A stretch of 64,000 nt of DNA from Pseudoalteromonas rubra (GCF_005887095.1 NZ_PNCI01000017.1:62001-126000); one strand, 5' to 3'; positions 1-9,322 are shown, counted from the first letter of the stretch. Notes: generated by a model from the letters alone, not told the origin. A program made the numbers and translations.

Positions 1-65
1 TTCATTCAAATTGGGTAATGCGTAAACACAAATCTTTGAGGTTAGTACATCAATAGGAGAAATTC

Positions 66-257
66 ATGGATAGCCTAGACGATTTTATTTCAACACTAGA
101 AAGTCCTGCACCAAAGAGAAGAACCTCATCTAAAGGCAAAAAAAGAAAGTGGCGTGAAATTGAAGCGCTGAAAGACAAACAACGCCTGCGTAAGGAATTG
201 GAAGAACTGGACATATTCGCAGACAGCATCGATCTGGACGAGCTTGACTTTATTTAA
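66..257 (+). CDS. DUF3545 family small protein
   Basis: This 63-residue, highly charged protein has a serine/lysine/arginine-rich middle and the core KRKWREIEALKDKQRL followed by an acidic tail (DSIDLDELDF). That pattern matches my memory of DUF3545, a family of about 60 residues common in Vibrio, Shewanella and Pseudoalteromonas whose function is unknown. An AGGAGAA ribosome binding site stands just before the ATG. It faces ung tail to tail across a shared hairpin terminator. No membrane segment or signal peptide is visible. Family assignment is fairly sure; function is not. Confidence 0.8.
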   Translation: MDSLDDFISTLESPAPKRRTSSKGKKRKWREIEALKDKQRLRKELEELDIFADSIDLDELDFI

Positions 258-260
258 CGA

Positions 261-287
261 AAAAGGCGCATTGAGCGCCTTTTTTTG
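261..287 (+). terminator. Bidirectional Rho-independent terminator
   Basis: An AAGGCGC/GCGCCTT stem with a 5-base loop is followed by a T run on the plus strand and has an A run before it, so it also gives a T tail on the minus strand. It lies between the convergent DUF3545 gene and ung, the last gene of the B12 operon. Confidence 0.8.
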
Positions 288-301
288 TTTTTGAATCCGG
301 C

Positions 302-961
302 TCAGACTTGCCAGTTGATGGGCGTTTTGCCCATGTTTTGCAATAGCGTATTGGTTTGCGAGAAGTGCTGACAGCCAAAAAAACCACGATGCGCTGACAA
401 CGGAGACGGGTGAGGTGCGTGCAGCACGTGATGACGTTGCTGGTCAATCGCTTTGCCTTTCTTTTGCGCATGCGCGCCCCACAGCAAGAAGATAACCCCT
501 TCGCTGTGTTGGTTAAGCTGTGCAATCACGGCGTCAGTAAAGCGCTCCCAGCCGAGATGTTTGTGGGAGTGTGCCTGTCCCTGCTCCACCGTCAGTACGG
601 TATTGAGCAGCAGTACGCCTTGCTCAGCCCAGGGCAGCAAATAGCCGTGGTCAGGGATCTGAAAGCCCGCGATGTCTTGCGCCAGTTCTTTGTACATGTT
701 GGCCAGCGACGGTGGTGCCTTAACGCCTGGCAACACAGAGAAACACAGTCCGTGAGCCTGATTAGGTCCGTGGTAAGGGTCCTGTCCCAGGATCACGACT
801 TTGACCTGATCAAAAGGGGTCGCCTTGAACGCCTCAAACACCTGCTCCTGAGGTGGGTAGACGGTCACGCCCTGTGCCCGACGCTCAGCAACATAGGTTA
901 GGGTGTCCTGAAAATACGCTTGTTGTTTTTCGTGCCCAAGCACGTCACTCCAGGTTGTCAT
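302..961 (-). CDS. ung: Uracil-DNA glycosylase
   Basis: This enzyme cuts uracil out of DNA to start base excision repair. The 219-residue protein has the family-1 water-activating motif GQDPYHG at 59-65 (catalytic Asp61) and the [10 protein letters not shown] loop at 184-193 (catalytic His184), at the spacing of E. coli Ung. Its ATG overlaps the btuF stop codon by the 4-base ATGA arrangement, so it is the distal gene of the riboswitch-controlled B12 operon and may be translationally coupled to btuF. That location for a repair gene is unexpected. Identification is secure. Confidence 0.97.
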   Translation of the reverse strand: MTTWSDVLGHEKQQAYFQDTLTYVAERRAQGVTVYPPQEQVFEAFKATPFDQVKVVILGQDPYHGPNQAHGLCFSVLPGVKAPPSLANMYKELAQDIAGFQIPDHGYLLPWAEQGVLLLNTVLTVEQGQAHSHKHLGWERFTDAVIAQLNQHSEGVIFLLWGAHAQKKGKAIDQQRHHVLHAPHPSPLSAHRGFFGCQHFSQTNTLLQNMGKTPINWQV

Positions 962-1842
962 GTTTGTTTTCCAGCGGTTGTGAGTTTCTGATAGTAAGTT
1001 CGCGAAGCGTCAAGTCTATCACATAATCCGCTCAGCCCTTCAAGCACCCGACTGGTATATCGGTGTAATAGATCAGCATTCACTTCAATGTATTGCTGAT
1101 GCTTGGCCGCCGGGATTTCTGGCCAGTTGTGCCAGTCAATTTTTGGCTGTGCTTTTTTGGATTTTTCCTGCGGGATCACTATCACCTGTGGCTTAGTATG
1201 TAGCACGTTTTCGATACTGATCTGCGGATATGCCGTGGTAGCATCGGCAAACACATTACTGGCACCGCACACCTCCAGGGTTTGATGGATCCAGGTGGTG
1301 CCATTGACTGTCATCATAGGCGCAGGCCATAACTGATAGAATACAGATACAGGCGTGGCTGAGCGATAACGTTTCTGTAATTTTGCCAGACCTTGCTCAA
1401 AGCGCCGAGCAACCTGCTCAGCGTTTTCTTCCAGTGCGGTTAACTGACCCAGCCAGCGCAGCGAATCAGGGATCTGTTGTAAGTCTTTGGTTTTGCTGTA
1501 CACTACTTTGATGCCAAGCTGTTCAAGCTTCTCCAGGTCGGCTTGTTGATTGCCCCCCTGCCAGGCAATCACCAGATCGGGCGACAAAGCCAGCAACTTC
1601 TCCAGTGCAATACCATGAAAGCCGCCAATACGGGGGATCTGATTGGCCTCTGCCGGATAATCCGCATACTCCACGGTGCCGACGATGCGCTCTCCTGCCC
1701 CAATGGCATATAAGTTCTCGACAATATGTGGTGCCAAAGCCACAATCCGTTTGGCAGGCGGCGCGGAGCTATCATCTGCGCTCGCTGATATCGCAGTCAA
1801 CAAGAACACCAGGCTCAGCCAGATGATAAGAACCTTGTTCAT
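958..1842 (-). CDS. btuF: Periplasmic vitamin B12-binding protein
   Basis: This is the substrate-binding protein of the B12 ABC importer. A signal peptide ([22 protein letters not shown]) is followed by a class III periplasmic binding protein of the BtuF/FhuD fold: [33 protein letters not shown], and 'SPDLVIAW'. Length is 294 residues from the ATG at 1842; an in-frame TTG one codon earlier is less likely. The start overlaps the cobO stop as TGATG. Its partners btuC and btuD are at the front of the same operon. No BtuB outer-membrane receptor gene is in the window. Confidence 0.9.
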   Translation of the reverse strand: MNKVLIIWLSLVFLLTAISASADDSSAPPAKRIVALAPHIVENLYAIGAGERIVGTVEYADYPAEANQIPRIGGFHGIALEKLLALSPDLVIAWQGGNQQADLEKLEQLGIKVVYSKTKDLQQIPDSLRWLGQLTALEENAEQVARRFEQGLAKLQKRYRSATPVSVFYQLWPAPMMTVNGTTWIHQTLEVCGASNVFADATTAYPQISIENVLHTKPQVIVIPQEKSKKAQPKIDWHNWPEIPAAKHQQYIEVNADLLHRYTSRVLEGLSGLCDRLDASRTYYQKLTTAGKQT

Positions 1843-2441
1843 CAAAAGTCGAATCCTTTTTGTGCTTTGATCCCCGCTTCAAACGCGTGTTTCACATTGC
1901 GCACCTCACTGACGGTATCGGCCAGCTCAGTCAGACGACGATGTGCACCACGGCCGGTGATGATCACCGACTGCATCGCCGGACGATTTTCCAGCGCCTC
2001 AATCACTTCATCCAAATCAAGATAGTCGTAGCTGACCATATAGGTGAGCTCATCCAGCAGCACCAGGTCGATATCCTCATCCCGGAGCCACTGCTTTGCC
2101 TGTTGCCAGGTGGCCTGCGCCGCCTGGGTATCTGTTTCACGGTTTTGCGTCTCCCAGGTAAAACCTGTCTTCATAACGGCAAACGGCACACCAGCACGCT
2201 CCAGCAAGTTACGCTCGCCGCATTCCCACATGCCTTTAATAAACTGCACAACCGCAGCATTCATGCCATGACCCACGCACCGGGCCACGGTACCAAACCC
2301 TGAAGTGGACTTACCTTTGCCATTGCCGGTGATCACCTGCAATATGCCTTTTTCTTCCTGTGCCTGCTCGATTTTGGCATCGACCTGCTCTTTCACTTTT
2401 TGCTGTCTTGCCTTGTGTTTGTCCTGATTGTGTTCGCTCAT
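1842..2441 (-). CDS. cobO: Cob(I)alamin adenosyltransferase
   Basis: CobO/BtuR (CobA of Salmonella) transfers the 5'-deoxyadenosyl group of ATP to cob(I)alamin or cob(I)yrinate diamide. The 199-residue protein has the unusual P-loop GNGKGKST at 39-46, and the family core [16 protein letters not shown] and [17 protein letters not shown]. The N-terminal 35 residues are Lys/Gln rich. It overlaps both neighbours by 1-4 bases. It belongs to the CobA/CobO/BtuR family rather than the PduO or EutT types. Identification is firm. Confidence 0.95.
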   Translation of the reverse strand: MSEHNQDKHKARQQKVKEQVDAKIEQAQEEKGILQVITGNGKGKSTSGFGTVARCVGHGMNAAVVQFIKGMWECGERNLLERAGVPFAVMKTGFTWETQNRETDTQAAQATWQQAKQWLRDEDIDLVLLDELTYMVSYDYLDLDEVIEALENRPAMQSVIITGRGAHRRLTELADTVSEVRNVKHAFEAGIKAQKGFDF

Positions 2442-3919
2442 GCTGTCCTCTGTTCACTGATTGCCAGAATTTTATCTATCTCTAAATGGGTTTCGCACAT
2501 ATCTGCCAGCCGCTCAAGTTGCAGCTCCCGGTGCTCAGCCAGATTGAATCCGCCGCCACTGTAGCGACCTTCGCTTGCCCACTGCAGTACACAGGTTAGC
2601 CCCTCGGGACTGTCAAACAGTCCGTGCAAGTAGGTGCCTGCCAGCTGATTGTCCTCACTGATAAAACCGTCGGTTTGCCACCCCGATGGATGTGCAACAA
2701 ACTGTAAAAATGGCCGCGCCAGTGCCGGGCCCTGACTGATCCCGCAGTGGATCTCATAGCCATTCAATGGCGTTTGCTGTGCGTTTAACAGGCAGTTTGC
2801 CTGCAACTGAGTTAGGGTTTTACTGCTCGTCAGTTTAGTATCAAACTCCGCCAGACCCAGGCCTTGAATAGTGCCGAGCGTCGACTCAACCTGTTCCGGA
2901 TCGCAAATGCTCTTGCCCAGCATTTGAAATCCGCCACAGATCCCAAGCACCTTACCGCCATAACGCACATGACGTTGCAGTTCAAGGTCCCACCCTTCTG
3001 CACGCAAAAAGGCCAGGTCATTGAGGACATTTTTACTGCCGGGAATGATCACCAAGTCGGCAGCGCCTATGGTCTCGGTGTGACGCACATAACGCAGGTC
3101 CACTTTAGGGTCTAGTCGCAGGGTATCAAAATCGGTGTGGTTGCTGATATGTGGCAGTAGCAGAACCGCCACTTTGACCTCGGGACTGTCGATGCGATTG
3201 GCAATGGTCACGGCATCTTCGGCATCCAGCGCCAGGTCATGCAGGTAAGGCAGCACACCCAATACGGGTTTACCGGTATACTGCTCCAGCCAGTCCAGGC
3301 CACTTTGCAGTAAGGCAATATCGCCGCGAAAGCGGTTGATCACAAATCCCTTAACCAGGGATTGCTCATATTCGCTCAGCAGCGCCAGGGTGCCTACCAG
3401 ATGGGCAAACACGCCACCCTTGTCGATATCTGCAATGATGATCACCGGGCAATCGACCTCACAGGCAAACCCCATATTGGCGATGTCATTTTCCCGCAGG
3501 TTGATTTCCGCCGGGCTCCCGGCCCCCTCTACCACACACAGCGCATACTGTTCGCTGAGCCTCTGATGTGAGGTCAGTACTGCCTGCATGGCGACTTTTT
3601 TGTAGTCATGATAGCCCGCCGCTTCCATGTTGCTCAGCGCTCGGCCATGTACGATTACCTGCGCGCCGGTATCTGAATTCGGTTTGAGTAAGATGGGGTT
3701 GAGGTCGGTGCTGAGCGGTACCTTGGCGGCCATAGCCTGTAGCGCCTGAGCCCGGCCAATTTCGCCACCATCCGGCGTGACCGCACTGTTAAGTGCCATA
3801 TTTTGTGGTTTAAACGGAACGACCTCAATGCCGCGGCGCTGTAATGCCCGGCACAAGCCCGCTACCAGCGTGCTTTTACCCGCATCGGAGGTGGTGCCCT
3901 GTACCATTAACGTATTCAT
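2438..3919 (-). CDS. cobQ: Cobyric acid synthase (glutamine-hydrolysing)
   Basis: CobQ/CbiP amidates the b, d, e and g side chains of adenosylcobyrinate a,c-diamide. The 493-residue protein has an N-terminal dethiobiotin-synthetase-like ATPase domain ([20 protein letters not shown], then [10 protein letters not shown]) and a C-terminal class I-like amidotransferase domain with the nucleophile Cys in [12 protein letters not shown] and a His in TYLHGLFD. It overlaps cobU and cobO by ATGA junctions. No earlier corrin-ring genes are present here. It may act on imported or separately made precursors. Confidence 0.95.
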   Translation of the reverse strand: MNTLMVQGTTSDAGKSTLVAGLCRALQRRGIEVVPFKPQNMALNSAVTPDGGEIGRAQALQAMAAKVPLSTDLNPILLKPNSDTGAQVIVHGRALSNMEAAGYHDYKKVAMQAVLTSHQRLSEQYALCVVEGAGSPAEINLRENDIANMGFACEVDCPVIIIADIDKGGVFAHLVGTLALLSEYEQSLVKGFVINRFRGDIALLQSGLDWLEQYTGKPVLGVLPYLHDLALDAEDAVTIANRIDSPEVKVAVLLLPHISNHTDFDTLRLDPKVDLRYVRHTETIGAADLVIIPGSKNVLNDLAFLRAEGWDLELQRHVRYGGKVLGICGGFQMLGKSICDPEQVESTLGTIQGLGLAEFDTKLTSSKTLTQLQANCLLNAQQTPLNGYEIHCGISQGPALARPFLQFVAHPSGWQTDGFISEDNQLAGTYLHGLFDSPEGLTCVLQWASEGRYSGGGFNLAEHRELQLERLADMCETHLEIDKILAISEQRTA

Positions 3920-4458
3920 ATCTCGCCTCCTTTAAGTGTCAACGGCAGACCCGCCATCACAAAATCGACTTTATCCGCCAGTGCGGCAATGTCCTGATGT
4001 AACCAGCCTGCTTCATCAACAAAACGGCGACTTAACTCACCAAGTGGTACGATGCCGTGGCCCACTTCATTGCTGATCAGAATAACCTGTGCATGGCTGG
4101 ATTTCAGGGCACTCAGCAGCGCTGCGCGCTTGCTTTGAAATGCCGAGCTGCTGTAGTCGCACAGCGCTGTGGTTAGCCATAACGTCAGGCAGTCAATCAA
4201 TACGCCATCATCGGGGCCAAGCGTGCTCAAAACCTGATCTAATGCCCAGGGCTCCTCAACTAGCTGCCAGTGCTTGGTGCGCGTTGCCTGATGATGTGCG
4301 ATCCGCGCGGCCATTTCCTCATCCCCGGGGCGCGCCGTGGCCACATAAATTAGCCGGGCCACTTTGCCATCACTAAGCCAGCACTCGGCCCTTTGCTCAC
4401 CTAATCTGCTTTTTCCTGAGCGAGCCCCGCCGAGGATCAATTCTACCCGTCCTGTCAT
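3916..4458 (-). CDS. cobU: Adenosylcobinamide kinase / guanylyltransferase
   Basis: This bifunctional enzyme phosphorylates adenosylcobinamide and then attaches GMP to give AdoCbi-GDP. The P-loop GGARSGKS is at residues 10-17, followed by the family motifs [19 protein letters not shown] and [12 protein letters not shown] start at the ATG at 4458 (180 residues), because it overlaps the cobS stop as ATGA and the upstream TTG has no support. It lies between cobS and cobQ and acts immediately before CobS in the nucleotide loop pathway. Confidence 0.95.
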   Translation of the reverse strand: MTGRVELILGGARSGKSRLGEQRAECWLSDGKVARLIYVATARPGDEEMAARIAHHQATRTKHWQLVEEPWALDQVLSTLGPDDGVLIDCLTLWLTTALCDYSSSAFQSKRAALLSALKSSHAQVILISNEVGHGIVPLGELSRRFVDEAGWLHQDIAALADKVDFVMAGLPLTLKGGEI

Positions 4459-5231
4459 AACCAGACGCCCAGACAAAATAGATACACGACCACCTCACCC
4501 AGTTGCTGCGCCGCGCCCAGGCAGTCTCCGGTATACCCACCGAGCTGACGCTTAAACCAGTAAATACAAATCGCGCGGCATAGCCAAAGTACACCAAGCA
4601 GCGCAATGCTTTGCCATAACGTAAACAGCCCGGCTATCCAGCTCACTATCAGCAAAATAAGACCACAAACATAGAGTAACTGCTTACTTTCATGGGCAAG
4701 AGACTGGGCAACCGGCTTCACTTTACTTTGCGCATCTGCCTGCACATAGTCCAGTTTACCGATCAGGCTGGTCGCCATGGCCCGGCTCAGGCTATGGGCT
4801 AGAATGAGCGCACCGCAGACATAAAGGGCGCGATCGCTCAGTGCCAGCAAAGCCTGATATTTGGTGAGCAGCAAGATAGTCAATGCGGCAGCACCATAAG
4901 TGCCAAGGCGGCTGTCTTTCATAATGGTCAGCTTGTCGGCTACGCTCCAGCCGCCTCCAAAGCCGTCCCAGACATCGGCAAAGCCATCTTCATGAAATGC
5001 GCCGGTGATCAGCAGTCCGCCACCAAGCGTGAGCAATACCGCAATGCCTTCGGGCAAGAAGCTGCTCAGCACTAAGTAGATCAGGGCCAGCAGAACACCC
5101 AATAACACGCCCACCCAGGCAAAGAAGCCACTGGCCTGATTAATATCCTGATCGCTGACCTCGCCCGACACTTTAACGGGAATGCGGGTCAGAAAAATTA
5201 CCGCCAGCTTAAATTGTCTAAGTTCACTCAT
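4455..5231 (-). CDS. cobS: Adenosylcobinamide-GDP ribazoletransferase (cobalamin synthase)
   Basis: CobS is the integral membrane enzyme that joins AdoCbi-GDP to alpha-ribazole(-phosphate). The 258-residue hydrophobic protein has several membrane helices, and carries the conserved acidic segment GAFHEDGFADVWDGFGGG near residues 77-94 and KDSRLGTYGA, both typical of CobS. Overlaps with cobT and cobU are of the ATGA type, so the nucleotide-loop genes cobT-cobS-cobU form a translationally coupled set. Confidence 0.95.
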   Translation of the reverse strand: MSELRQFKLAVIFLTRIPVKVSGEVSDQDINQASGFFAWVGVLLGVLLALIYLVLSSFLPEGIAVLLTLGGGLLITGAFHEDGFADVWDGFGGGWSVADKLTIMKDSRLGTYGAAALTILLLTKYQALLALSDRALYVCGALILAHSLSRAMATSLIGKLDYVQADAQSKVKPVAQSLAHESKQLLYVCGLILLIVSWIAGLFTLWQSIALLGVLWLCRAICIYWFKRQLGGYTGDCLGAAQQLGEVVVYLFCLGVWL

Positions 5232-6292
5232 GAGGTTTCGACCACCTGAGTGACGGCCGCCGCCTCAAAGCTGGTCATCTGATAATAAAACGCCAGCGCA
5301 CTTTGACACAGGGGTAAGGCCAGTGCGGCACCGGTGCCCTCGCCGAGTCGCATGTTCAGGTTCAGCAGTGGCTCAACATTAAGCCAGTTCAGCATCGCCT
5401 GATGCCCCTGCTCACCCGAGCAATGTGCAAAAACCATATAGTCTTTACAAGCAGGGTCAATCCGATAAGCCAGCATGGCCGCGGCTGTCGCAATAAAGCC
5501 ATCCACCAGAATGACCTTCTGAACTCGGGCAATCTCCAGTATGGCACCGACCATCTGACAGATTTCAAACCCGCCTAAACGGCGCAATACTTCACACGGG
5601 TCATGCAATACCTCACGATGTAATAGCAAAGCCTGCTCGATAAGTTGTTGCTTTTTCTCTACCACCTCTTCGCTGACGCCGGTGCCTCGCCCGACCGTTT
5701 CAGCACTTGTTAGCCCGCTCAGGGCAGAAAAAATGGCCGCAGCGGCGGTGGTGTTGCCGATCCCCATTTCGCCCAATGCAAATAAGTTCGTGCCTGAGCT
5801 CAGCGCTGGCTTTACCGCTTCTTGACCCAATGCCAGGCCTTGCTCCAGCTGCGCTTCACTCAGTGCTGGTTCAAGGTGCAAAGGCCGGGTGATATTACCA
5901 AGGCGCTGCGACACCACATTCAGCTCAGGCGCCGGTGGCGTCAAAATACCGCAGTCAATCACACTCAATTGCCAACCAAGCTGAGCACACAAAACATTGA
6001 TGGCCGCGCCACCGGTGGCAAAGTTAGCTACCATCTGGGCTGTCACCTCGCTGGGTGCAATAGAAACGCCTTCGCCTGCAATACCGTGATCGCCGGCAAA
6101 AATCAGCATCTGAGGACGCACGATATCTGGTTTTTCGCTTTCAAGCTGACTGCGCTCCATGCCCTGACTCAAAATTGTGACCAGCTGATGCGCCAGCGTT
6201 TCGAGCTTGCCCAATGCGCCCTGAGGCTTAGTCTTCATATCTATAGTGTGCTGAATATGCGCGTCATGCTGGCGGTTGAGTTGTGGGATCAT
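5228..6292 (-). CDS. cobT: Nicotinate-nucleotide--dimethylbenzimidazole phosphoribosyltransferase
   Basis: CobT makes alpha-ribazole phosphate, the lower ligand of B12, from dimethylbenzimidazole and nicotinate mononucleotide. At 354 residues it has the usual length. Family motifs are visible: KPQGALGKLE near the N-terminus, MLIFAGDHGIAGEGVS, GEMGIGNTTAAAAI and, close to the C-terminus, MRLGEGTGAALALPL with the catalytic Glu. A 16-base gap separates it from btuC, where it has its own ribosome binding site. No gene for making dimethylbenzimidazole is seen nearby. Confidence 0.96.
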   Translation of the reverse strand: MIPQLNRQHDAHIQHTIDMKTKPQGALGKLETLAHQLVTILSQGMERSQLESEKPDIVRPQMLIFAGDHGIAGEGVSIAPSEVTAQMVANFATGGAAINVLCAQLGWQLSVIDCGILTPPAPELNVVSQRLGNITRPLHLEPALSEAQLEQGLALGQEAVKPALSSGTNLFALGEMGIGNTTAAAAIFSALSGLTSAETVGRGTGVSEEVVEKKQQLIEQALLLHREVLHDPCEVLRRLGGFEICQMVGAILEIARVQKVILVDGFIATAAAMLAYRIDPACKDYMVFAHCSGEQGHQAMLNWLNVEPLLNLNMRLGEGTGAALALPLCQSALAFYYQMTSFEAAAVTQVVETS

Positions 6293-6308
6293 AAAGTCTC
6301 CGGTTAGA

Positions 6309-7301
6309 TCAGATGCTGGCGGCGCGCTTTTTGGCGATTAACAGCGATAAGAAAAACACGCTGCCAATCGCTGAGGTGATCACCCCAATCGGCAGCTCCT
6401 GGTTGTCTATCAGGGTACGGGCGAGTACATCGACCCAAAGCATCATGAGTCCGCCAGATAAGGCCGTCGCTAACATACCCACAGTGCGAACCTGAGAGAT
6501 AAAAAAGCGCACGATATGGGGGATCATCAGACCAACAAAGCCGACGCCACCACAGGCAGCGACAATCACCGCCGTTAGCATCGACGCCAAAATCAGCATG
6601 CCCAGCCTGAGTCGGTGGACATTCACCCCCAGTGTGACCGCGCTCTCGTCGCCAACCAGCAAGGCATTCAGGCTGCGGCGCATTAACAGCATCAAAACAC
6701 AACCGGCTGAAACAACCAATGCAGGCAACCACAGCCATTGCCAGTCTGCACGGCTGAAACTGCCCAAGCTCCAGAATATAATCGCGCTGATGGCCTGCGG
6801 ATCGCTCCAGTACAACAGCAAACTGGTAAAGGCAGAGAATAAAAAGGTCAAAGCGACACCCGACAACAGCATGTTTTCAACCAGTGCAGTGCCTTTGTGA
6901 AAGGCAATCAGCAGTAACAGACTCATTGCCACGGCGCTGCCAGCAAAAGCCGCACCAGACAATGCCAGCGCACTCTGCACACCAAACAGCGCAACCAGTA
7001 ACACGACGCCGAAGGAAGCACCGGAGGAAATACCAAACAAGTAGGGATCGGCCAATGGGTTTCGGGTGACCGTTTGCAGAATAAGCCCGGCAATGGCGAG
7101 CCCGGCACCGGCGAAAAAAGCCAGTAAGGTGCGGGGTAATCGCAGCTCTACCACAATTTTCTGGCTCAGTATGCTGCTGTCATAACTACTTAACGCCTGC
7201 CAGACTTCACCCCAGCTCAGAGAAACAGCCCCGACAGACAGCGCACTGAGCAGACTGAACATGCAGGCAAAAATGAGGCCCGGTATCAGTAATGCCTTCA
7301 T
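6309..7301 (-). CDS. btuC: Vitamin B12 ABC transporter permease
   Basis: This is the inner-membrane permease of a B12 importer of the BtuC/FecCD type. The 330-residue protein has about ten membrane segments, and the family motifs LRLPRTLLAFFAGAGLAIAG, NPLADPYLFGISSGA and GFVGLMIPHIVR. I chose the ATG at 7301, since it overlaps the btuD stop (ATGA); the longer frame upstream would run through the end of btuD. Context next to btuD and in the B12 operon favours cobalamin over siderophore as substrate; the fold alone does not distinguish them. Confidence 0.92.
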   Translation of the reverse strand: MKALLIPGLIFACMFSLLSALSVGAVSLSWGEVWQALSSYDSSILSQKIVVELRLPRTLLAFFAGAGLAIAGLILQTVTRNPLADPYLFGISSGASFGVVLLVALFGVQSALALSGAAFAGSAVAMSLLLLIAFHKGTALVENMLLSGVALTFLFSAFTSLLLYWSDPQAISAIIFWSLGSFSRADWQWLWLPALVVSAGCVLMLLMRRSLNALLVGDESAVTLGVNVHRLRLGMLILASMLTAVIVAACGGVGFVGLMIPHIVRFFISQVRTVGMLATALSGGLMMLWVDVLARTLIDNQELPIGVITSAIGSVFFLSLLIAKKRAASI

Positions 7302-8095
7302 AGCTGATACCCATAATGATAACGAATGTGTGGCACGCCCGGTGCACTGCTGTGGAGTCCGGGTACTGTTTCTACTTCTGCACACACCCCAAAAATGTCG
7401 CTGAGTAAATCGGGGGTTATGATATCCAGAGGTGTGCCCTGAGCCATCAGCTTACCTTGTGCCAGCACCAGCAACTCATCGCTGAGCGCCGCCGCCAGGT
7501 TTAGGTCGTGAAAAGAGGCAATCACAGTCACCCCCATGGCTTTAGCCAGCTCCATAATTTGGATCTGATACTTCACATCCAGGTGGCTGGTTGGCTCGTC
7601 CATAATTAATAAATCTGGCTGCTGTACCATGGCCCGGGCGATCATCGCCCGTTGCTTTTCGCCCCCGGACAGGGAATCAAAAGCCTGCTGCGCCTTGTGG
7701 CTCAGGCCCACTCGCTCAATGGCTTCAAGAATACCTTGTTTATCGTCAACATTGACAGCGCTAAAGAGGGTTTTATGAGGTGTCACGCCCATCGCAACAA
7801 CCTCGGACAGCACCAGATTAAACTGGCTGGGGATCTCCTGCAAGACAACGGCTACCTGACGTGCATAATCGCGACGGGAATAGTCCGAAATAAGTTTACC
7901 TGCGTAACGGATCTCCCCCTGTGAGGGCTGCCAATAGCGATATAAACAGCGCAACAAGCTAGACTTACCAGCGCCATTTGGCCCAATCAGACCAATAAAC
8001 TGCCCACGCGCAATGGTAAAGTTTAACGCTGACAGAATCGGCTTGTCACCCAGGGTCAGGCTCAGGTTGTGTACGGAGATTTGTGGTGAACTCAT
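7298..8095 (-). CDS. btuD: Vitamin B12 ABC transporter ATP-binding protein
   Basis: This is the ATPase of the B12 importer. The 265-residue protein has Walker A GPNGAGKSS at 38-46, a Q-loop (VLQEIPSQF), signature LSGGEKQR at 142-149, Walker B LLIMDEP and the H-loop ASFHDLN. It is the first gene after the cobalamin riboswitch, with a GAGGCGGT ribosome binding site directly upstream. Sequence alone would also suit an FhuC-type iron-siderophore ATPase; the operon settles the assignment. Confidence 0.92.
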   Translation of the reverse strand: MSSPQISVHNLSLTLGDKPILSALNFTIARGQFIGLIGPNGAGKSSLLRCLYRYWQPSQGEIRYAGKLISDYSRRDYARQVAVVLQEIPSQFNLVLSEVVAMGVTPHKTLFSAVNVDDKQGILEAIERVGLSHKAQQAFDSLSGGEKQRAMIARAMVQQPDLLIMDEPTSHLDVKYQIQIMELAKAMGVTVIASFHDLNLAAALSDELLVLAQGKLMAQGTPLDIITPDLLSDIFGVCAEVETVPGLHSSAPGVPHIRYHYGYQL

Positions 8096-8187
8096 ACCGC
8101 CTCAAATACGGACGGCAGCAGAGCGGGCCACTCGCATTGCTACGACTGGCCTTCTGTACTGACTTAAGTGCGCCCGCTTAAGTGTAG
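8096..8187 (-). promoter_or_regulatory. Expression platform of the B12 riboswitch
   Basis: Between the aptamer and the btuD start there are two inverted repeats. One pairs GGCCA (8126-8130) with TGGCC (8147-8151), and another uses CTTAAG at 8163-8168 and 8177-8182. Neither is followed by a T run, so I infer control of translation initiation at the btuD ribosome binding site rather than transcription termination. Confidence 0.5.
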
Positions 8188-8281
8188 GTATTGGCCTTGG
8201 TATCTGGCTTCAGACTCTCAGTCCGTTACAGTTGCGGGGACAGCTGAGGGTTTACACCTCATTCCCAATGACTGCCAATAC
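8188..8281 (-). ncRNA. Cobalamin riboswitch aptamer
   Basis: On the minus strand the core GCTGTCCCCGCAACTGTAAC (8225-8244) and the B12 box GAAGCCAGATACC (8199-8211) match the known cobalamin riboswitch. The two ends form a perfect 8-bp closing helix, GTATTGGC (8274-8281) with GCCAATAC (8188-8195). It precedes btuD and the whole B12 operon, and lies downstream of cobC, which it therefore does not lead. Expected behaviour is repression of the operon when adenosylcobalamin is plentiful. Confidence 0.93.
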
Positions 8282-8323
8282 AATACGATTCTAGATTTAG
8301 CGCCTATTATGAAGTCCAGACGT

Positions 8324-8923
8324 CTAAAACACAACTTTCGGCCAGACATGACCTGTCTCGTCGCAGAACACAGATACTTTAATCATTTTGGCATAACCTA
8401 TCTCCAGACGAGATAAATGCGTATCAAAGCCCTCAGGCAAGCCTAACCAGATGGCCAGCAACTGCTTAATAACGCCCGCATGAGTGACAATTGCCACAGA
8501 CTCAGATGAGGGGCGTGCTGTGAACTGTTGCCACCAGTCAACTAAGCGCTGATGGAATACCGACATCGGCTCGCCATTTGGTGGCGTATACTGCCAGGGG
8601 CTTTGCCAGAAATCTCCAATACCGGGCGACTGTGTTGACTGCCAGAGCGCTTCATAGCTTTGTCCGTCCCAGTCACCAAAGTCCATTTCATTGAGCCTGG
8701 GATCAACCTGTATTGGCAAACCGGCTGTTTCACAAAACGCGTGCGCCACTGTCTGACACCGCAACAATGGAGAGCTAATCACCTGTGTAATGGCACCACA
8801 AGCCTGCAGTTGGGCATACACCTGCTCATTGCCCCGCTCGCTTGCCGGCATATCTGTGCTTCCGAGCAAACGGCCAGTTTCAAGCGGCTCACCATGGCGA
8901 ATAAAATACAGGATTTGTTGCAT
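8324..8923 (-). CDS. cobC: Alpha-ribazole phosphatase-like histidine phosphatase
   Basis: This 199-residue protein of the histidine phosphatase superfamily has the catalytic RHGE at residues 9-12, SPLLRCQTVAHAF, and the second histidine in VAIVTHAGVIKQLLA. CobC removes phosphate from alpha-ribazole 5'-phosphate or adenosylcobalamin 5'-phosphate, the last step of nucleotide loop assembly. The family includes phosphoglycerate-mutase-like enzymes, but position just before the B12 operon supports CobC. It lies upstream of the riboswitch and must have its own promoter. Confidence 0.85.
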   Translation of the reverse strand: MQQILYFIRHGEPLETGRLLGSTDMPASERGNEQVYAQLQACGAITQVISSPLLRCQTVAHAFCETAGLPIQVDPRLNEMDFGDWDGQSYEALWQSTQSPGIGDFWQSPWQYTPPNGEPMSVFHQRLVDWWQQFTARPSSESVAIVTHAGVIKQLLAIWLGLPEGFDTHLSRLEIGYAKMIKVSVFCDETGHVWPKVVF

Positions 8924-8955
8924 TGGGTTAGGGCTCTGTTATTCGGGCCTGAAAC

Positions 8956-8984
8956 GCAAAAACGCAAGCCTGGGCTTGCGTTTT
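8956..8984 (-). terminator. Rho-independent terminator after nqrM
   Basis: A 9-bp perfect stem (ACGCAAGCC/GGCTTGCGT) with a 2-base loop is followed by a T-rich tail in the minus direction, just downstream of nqrM. The plus direction also ends in TTTT. Confidence 0.75.
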
Positions 8985-9000
8985 CGATAGTATCAGCGGA

Positions 9001-9213
9001 TTAAAGAATTTGATTCTCTTTCCACATTTGTTCTTTCGCGAGACGCTTTTTGCGCTTATCACACGGATCGTCACAATCACAGATCTTGTCGATACCCATG
9101 GAGCCCAGACCACCACAACTGCTGGCCATTGATTTCTTCTGTACGATAACGCCTACCGCCATCGCAACGGCGATCAATAACAGCAATCCGAAGGTAAGTA
9201 AAAATAGTGACAT
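9001..9213 (-). CDS. nqrM: Na+-NQR maturation protein NqrM
   Basis: This 70-residue protein has one N-terminal membrane helix (SLFLLTFGLLLLIAVAMAVGVIV) and a cluster of conserved cysteines (SCGGLG, then ICDCDDPC). It matches NqrM (formerly DUF539), which is required to build the iron site between NqrD and NqrE of the sodium-pumping NADH:quinone reductase. I use the ATG at 9213, which follows a GGGGCCTGAG stretch; a 10-residue extension is possible. It sits downstream of apbE and the nqr operon. Confidence 0.88.
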   Translation of the reverse strand: MSLFLLTFGLLLLIAVAMAVGVIVQKKSMASSCGGLGSMGIDKICDCDDPCDKRKKRLAKEQMWKENQIL

Positions 9214-9322
9214 CTCAGGCCCCTTTTGCATATTCATCCACAAGTGTGGATGTGTGACGGTGAATTGTGCTCATTATATAACTAAACGCGCTTAAGTTAA
9301 AACGTTCGCGACGCAGATCTCA

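Noticed and set aside
410..901. Plus-strand 163-codon frame opposite ung
   Set aside because: It lies entirely within the well supported ung gene and has no recognisable domain.
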